DNA of 64,000 nucleotides. It comes from Scleromitrula shiraiana (Eukaryota > Ascomycota > Leotiomycetes > Helotiales > Sclerotiniaceae). Below are positions 60,191 to 64,000 of the stretch, piece after piece. Location: assembly GCA_028455995.1 (NCBI GenBank), contig JABELC010000012.1, forward strand, positions 496,001 through 560,000. Reading direction: 5' to 3'. Position numbers and translations under genes: made by a program. The first letter of the stretch is position 1. Every line of letters starts with the position of its first letter. The notes below the pieces were generated by a model. That model ran no database searches, was not told the DNA's origin, and was given only the letters and a program-made list of their open reading frames with translations.

Positions 60191-63100
60191 ATGGAGAATA
60201 TGATTTTTTGCACATATTGTGGAAAGAGTTTTACTCGAAAAGAGCATTTAGAGAGACATATACCAAGTCGTAAGTGTTTTTAAATAATTCGTAGATCTTT
60301 CATGTGGATTTCACTGACATTACCTTTTCTAGACACGAACGTGAAGCCGCATAGGTGTGGTTTATGCCAGCTATCTTTTCCCAGAAGGTAATTACAAACT
60401 ACAGATGTTTACTTTAATTTGAGTATCAAAGCTCTACTGATATTTGGTTAACTAGAGATTTACTGCAAAGACACCACACTACCTATCATGAGGCAAAAGA
60501 CCCAATGGAACCTTTGCCTGGTGGAGTACCAACAGTGAATGGTCGAACCCCGATTGCGTGTATAAATTGTGCCAGTGCGAAAACGGGCTGTGATAAAAGG
60601 GTTCCTTGTTCCAGATGTGCAGAGAAAAATCTTCCATGCGCTAGCAGATATGCTCGACGCTCATCCAAAACCGCAAACAGGTCTTCAACCTCACAGAAAA
60701 AGATTCCATCGGTCCAGCAACCACCCCCAGAACCCATGGATCACGATATGATTCAAAAAGAAGCCTACGCTGACAACAACCTTAACAACACAAACGCATC
60801 CATTGATCCTCAATTTACAGAATTATCACATGGACAAACAGATTACTCTCTACACGATCTGAATTTTCCAGTCGATGGATTTGGAACCTCTCCGCATGGT
60901 AGTCTGAGCAACATGGATAATTCAATGTTTGGTAACAAGGATACACTTCATGGTAACATCAACTACCAGGACCTCATGGCATGGAGCCAATATCCATTGG
61001 ACCTCGAAATATATTCTATGGGATCTGAAGCTTCCAACACATTAGTTTTGCCTACATTTTTGGAGTCTAGTGATACGTCATCAAATTCCGAAGCCATTAT
61101 TTCTGGGTCTCTACATACTTCTCCATCAATTTCCCACGTCAAAAGCATGAGTATCTCCTCTCAGGGAGATACTCAACATGCAAAGAATTGTGGAACTCCT
61201 CATCAAATATTGTCAGAGAGTAACGCGGATATAGAGCTCATTTTAGCAGCAGAATCAACATGGCCGTTGGCTCGTTGCAATCCGCGACCTATCTCTGGGT
61301 TATCACCGAGGACAGCAATCACCTACCTTGAAAATTTGGAGCAGCGGTCTAAGCATGATAGTCAATGGGAGTCCATGGATCACGATGTAAAGCCGACAGA
61401 TATCGATTACGGTAACGGAGTATCAGTTACGCCTGTGAGTGCAAGTACTCGCGATAAGATAATTGCCATTACACAAAGCTTTTTACACACTGCCCTTGAA
61501 ACACATCGGGGAGGTATGAAAAATTGGTCGAAAACCTCGAATTATTCAAGTCCAGATTCGGGATTTAATTTCCTGGTTTTACCACCCTCGAATGTTTTGG
61601 AATATTTTCTCCGCAGCCATGTTCGCAGCTTAGCTCCGTACTACACGCTGATCAACGGTGGTACACTTGATCCAAATGAATTAATGCTCAACAATCAAAC
61701 ATCTACACTACTGCTACTCTTGATGATTGCGCATGGTGCAGCAGCTCTTCCCACTGCTGAAGCTAGATGTTTGACAGCAGGCCTGACTGAAGCCTGTCGA
61801 ATATCGCTTTTTAAAACTATCGAAAAGGATGTCGAATTATCAGCTGACCCTGTGGTATTGAAATGCGCGTTGCTTTTTACAATACTTGGAGCTTGGGGCG
61901 GGGATGCATCTCATATGAACTTAGCTATGGCACAACGAGGAATGTATCTCGCGGTCAGTCTTTCCACCCAAAACTGTAAAATTATAAACTGACCTTATAA
62001 AGATGTTGAAACATGCGGGCATGTTAGAATCCCATCTGCCTATGAATCCCTCCTTCAATAATTCTCCGGACCCCGAAAAGCAATGGAGAACATGGGTGCA
62101 GCGAGAAAAAAGGAACAGGTATGTTATCTTTGTACTCCAACTTCAGACATCTCAAGCAGCAGCGAACATGATATCCACCATCCCTTTCAACTTTTACAAC
62201 GCTAACCATTCATAGGTTGGTCTACAACTGGGTTATGGTGGATCAAGAATTGAGTTTATTCCATGATACTGCCCCTATAATGTCGATCACCGAACTCGAG
62301 GCTCCAATGCCAGGACCAGAATGTCTGTGGCTTGCCAAAGATGCAAATGAATGGGCAACGATTGTCCAACAAACATACATCGGTACAGATTGGCTTCTAA
62401 ATTCCAACTCTCTTGGAACTCCACCAATGGGACCTTCTCTATGTAGTCTGTTTAGAGATATGTTATACGATAGCATTGAAAGACGACATGGACAATTATC
62501 ACCACTCCAACTTAAGCTCTTATTACATCCAATACATAGTTCGCTATGTCACCTCAACCAGTCTCTGAATTGTTACTCTGAGGTGTTTAGCTCACGGCAA
62601 GGAACGAGGACGGTAACAAAAGCTTCCAACTTACTTCGTCTCGAAGAAGCACAATCATTACTCCAAAATTGGTATGATTTGTGTGAGTTCCATGCTACGA
62701 ACGATCCCAATTGTCCTGTGACACGGGCAAATCTTGTGCTTTACCATCTTATCAGTTTGAACGCTGTAACCTCATTCCCGGAGGTTGAGCGTCTAGCACG
62801 AAGGGAAGGTTTTGATGGTAACATTGCAGATCTCTTGACTAGGTACAAGAGATGCATTTACCAATCAGGAGAAGCCTTATTTCACTGTGGACAGGTAATT
62901 CGTCTAATCAACTCAATGCCCAAAGAAGGACGTCCGCACTGGTGGTCTGTGGCTATCTATCGTGCTACCATGATCTTGTGGCTTGAAAGTGTATCGCGAA
63001 GACAAAGATACCATCAGGGATTAGATAAAGGTCCATTCTTTCCAATCGATGCCGTTATTCCGGAACATCCCTCCGTTAAATCTTATCTATGGAATGGAGA

Positions 63101-63269
63101 AGGGGTGCCGGTACTAAGTAGAGGTGACGGTTGCGTGGAACTTCACAAACCAGATGACGTACTGAATCACTGTATCTCGTTACTTGATATGGGAGTTACA
63201 CTAAGAGTATCGGAGGGCATAAAGAGGAAGTTACAGATGTTTGCTAAGAGTTGGAGTATGGATTCATGA
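60191..63269 (+). CDS. Dual C2H2 plus Zn2Cys6 transcription factor
   Basis: Five exons, 60191-60269, 60333-60387, 60456-61953, 62003-62118 and 62216-63269, all phase-consistent, give 933 residues. The start is fixed by a TAA directly before the ATG. Two C2H2 fingers (CTYC-x12-H-x3-H from residue 7; CGLC-x12-H-x4-H from about 35) are each interrupted at the end by an intron. A Zn2Cys6 cluster at 80-106 has the exact spacing C-x2-C-x6-C-x5-C-x2-C-x6-C. The middle is Ser/Asn-rich. The C-terminal half resembles the fungal-specific regulatory domain, including ARCLTAGLTEACRIS and LFTILGAWGGD. It is probably a nuclear DNA-binding regulator. The targets are unknown and no metabolic cluster lies directly beside it in the window. 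Confidence 0.9.
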
Positions 63270-64000
63270 AGCAGCGACGAATAAATCATTGGCATTACTG
63301 CAGGAGTTTTCGGGTTGTAATCTTCGAAATATTGGGGGAAGGCTGGGTGGCAATATCAGCATCATGGAGGCTGCTCTTCTTTACGCACACTACCTTGATT
63401 TCAATCTTTGTATTGTCTTATTACGGAGTTCAATTTAGATTTACATAAACCATTCATGAAGGTGGATGGATGAATATTGACGTGAAAGTCACTTCCCACT
63501 TTTAAGATAGTATCTCTACAACTTAGTAATTTTGTTTCTCTGGCATATCCTTGCTGCTTTCAAAGATAAAGTCTGGTCGCACTACAGTTTACAAAACATG
63601 CAAGACTTGGTGCCATGTATGAATAACATGCACGTATAGGCAAGGCATAAGTAATTATTTTACTAAGATTCAAATATCAAGCTGCGGTAATTGATGCATC
63701 TTCTAATCATCTTACCAACTTCAAGGAATGAAGATACAATACCGGTAGCACTGCATTGACAAGACAGGATTTTGTCATAGTATAACAGGTACTTCAACTC
63801 GAAGGATGATATTTGTCAGTATATACCTCGGGATCGGCTATATCTGAACTCGGTCTAGAAAGTACTGTTCATTCCCTACCCGTAAAGATAGACCCAATGC
63901 GGTTCTCTGGAAGTCGCCGGAGTTCCGGAGGGGCTTTCAGCCACATAGGATTTGTTCCAATCATAGCAGCTTAAAACCGTTACAAGCACCAATAGCATCT
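63270..64000. other. 3' flank of the transcription factor
   Basis: No gene is supported. Short open frames overlapping 63241-63448 are continuations past the stop codon in other frames. Confidence 0.45.

Noticed and set aside
1..64000. CRISPR arrays, tRNA or rRNA genes, bacterial operons
   Set aside because: I saw no spacer-repeat arrays, no convincing tRNA B-box with acceptor stem and no rRNA. The gene structure is eukaryotic.

Overview
This window is nuclear DNA of a filamentous ascomycete. Genes carry short (44 to about 150 nt) GT..AG introns with CTAAC/CTGAC-like branch sites. Single-copy fungal housekeeping genes (DASH Spc34, TAF12, Rpn3, a MYST acetyltransferase, trehalose-phosphatase) lie among AT-rich spacers full of microsatellites and homopolymer runs. 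Gene style and composition fit a leotiomycete such as the Sclerotiniaceae; that assignment is an inference, because no rRNA or other taxonomic marker is present.

Layout. (1) 0-10.2 kb is a secondary-metabolism block. It holds the N-terminal part of a class II diterpene cyclase (CPS/KS type) running off the left edge, three intact cytochrome P450s of different families, and a decayed membrane-protein gene. (2) 11-32 kb is a conserved, mostly plus-strand stretch: Spc34 (minus strand), an acidic hypothetical protein, TAF12, Rpn3, a Sas2-like MYST acetyltransferase, a probable small mitochondrial protein and three lineage-type hypothetical proteins. (3) 32-42 kb holds a Tps2-type trehalose-6-phosphate phosphatase (1003 aa, three exons) between two long gene-free spacers, 3.6 kb downstream and 3.35 kb upstream. 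(4) 42-51 kb holds a DUF3632-like gene, a broken GH18 chitinase and a full-length ABCG transporter with two intact nucleotide-binding domains (1315 aa, four exons). (5) 51-60 kb is a gene-poor AT-rich tract with a transcription-factor fragment and faint transposon-like relics. (6) 60.2-63.3 kb encodes a 933-aa regulator with two C2H2 fingers plus a Zn2Cys6 cluster and a fungal-specific regulatory region.

Function. Only the left block looks like a pathway. A bifunctional-type diterpene cyclase would make a labdane-related hydrocarbon, and the three P450s would oxidise it. P450-A and P450-B share a 910-bp divergent promoter region. The remaining genes are independent functions. Exon structures were built by hand from splice motifs and reading-frame continuity. 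All joins given are phase-consistent, but none has been checked against transcripts.

The most unusual non-gene signal is compositional. In at least eight genes, on both strands, an exon passes from C-rich to G-rich along the coding direction.
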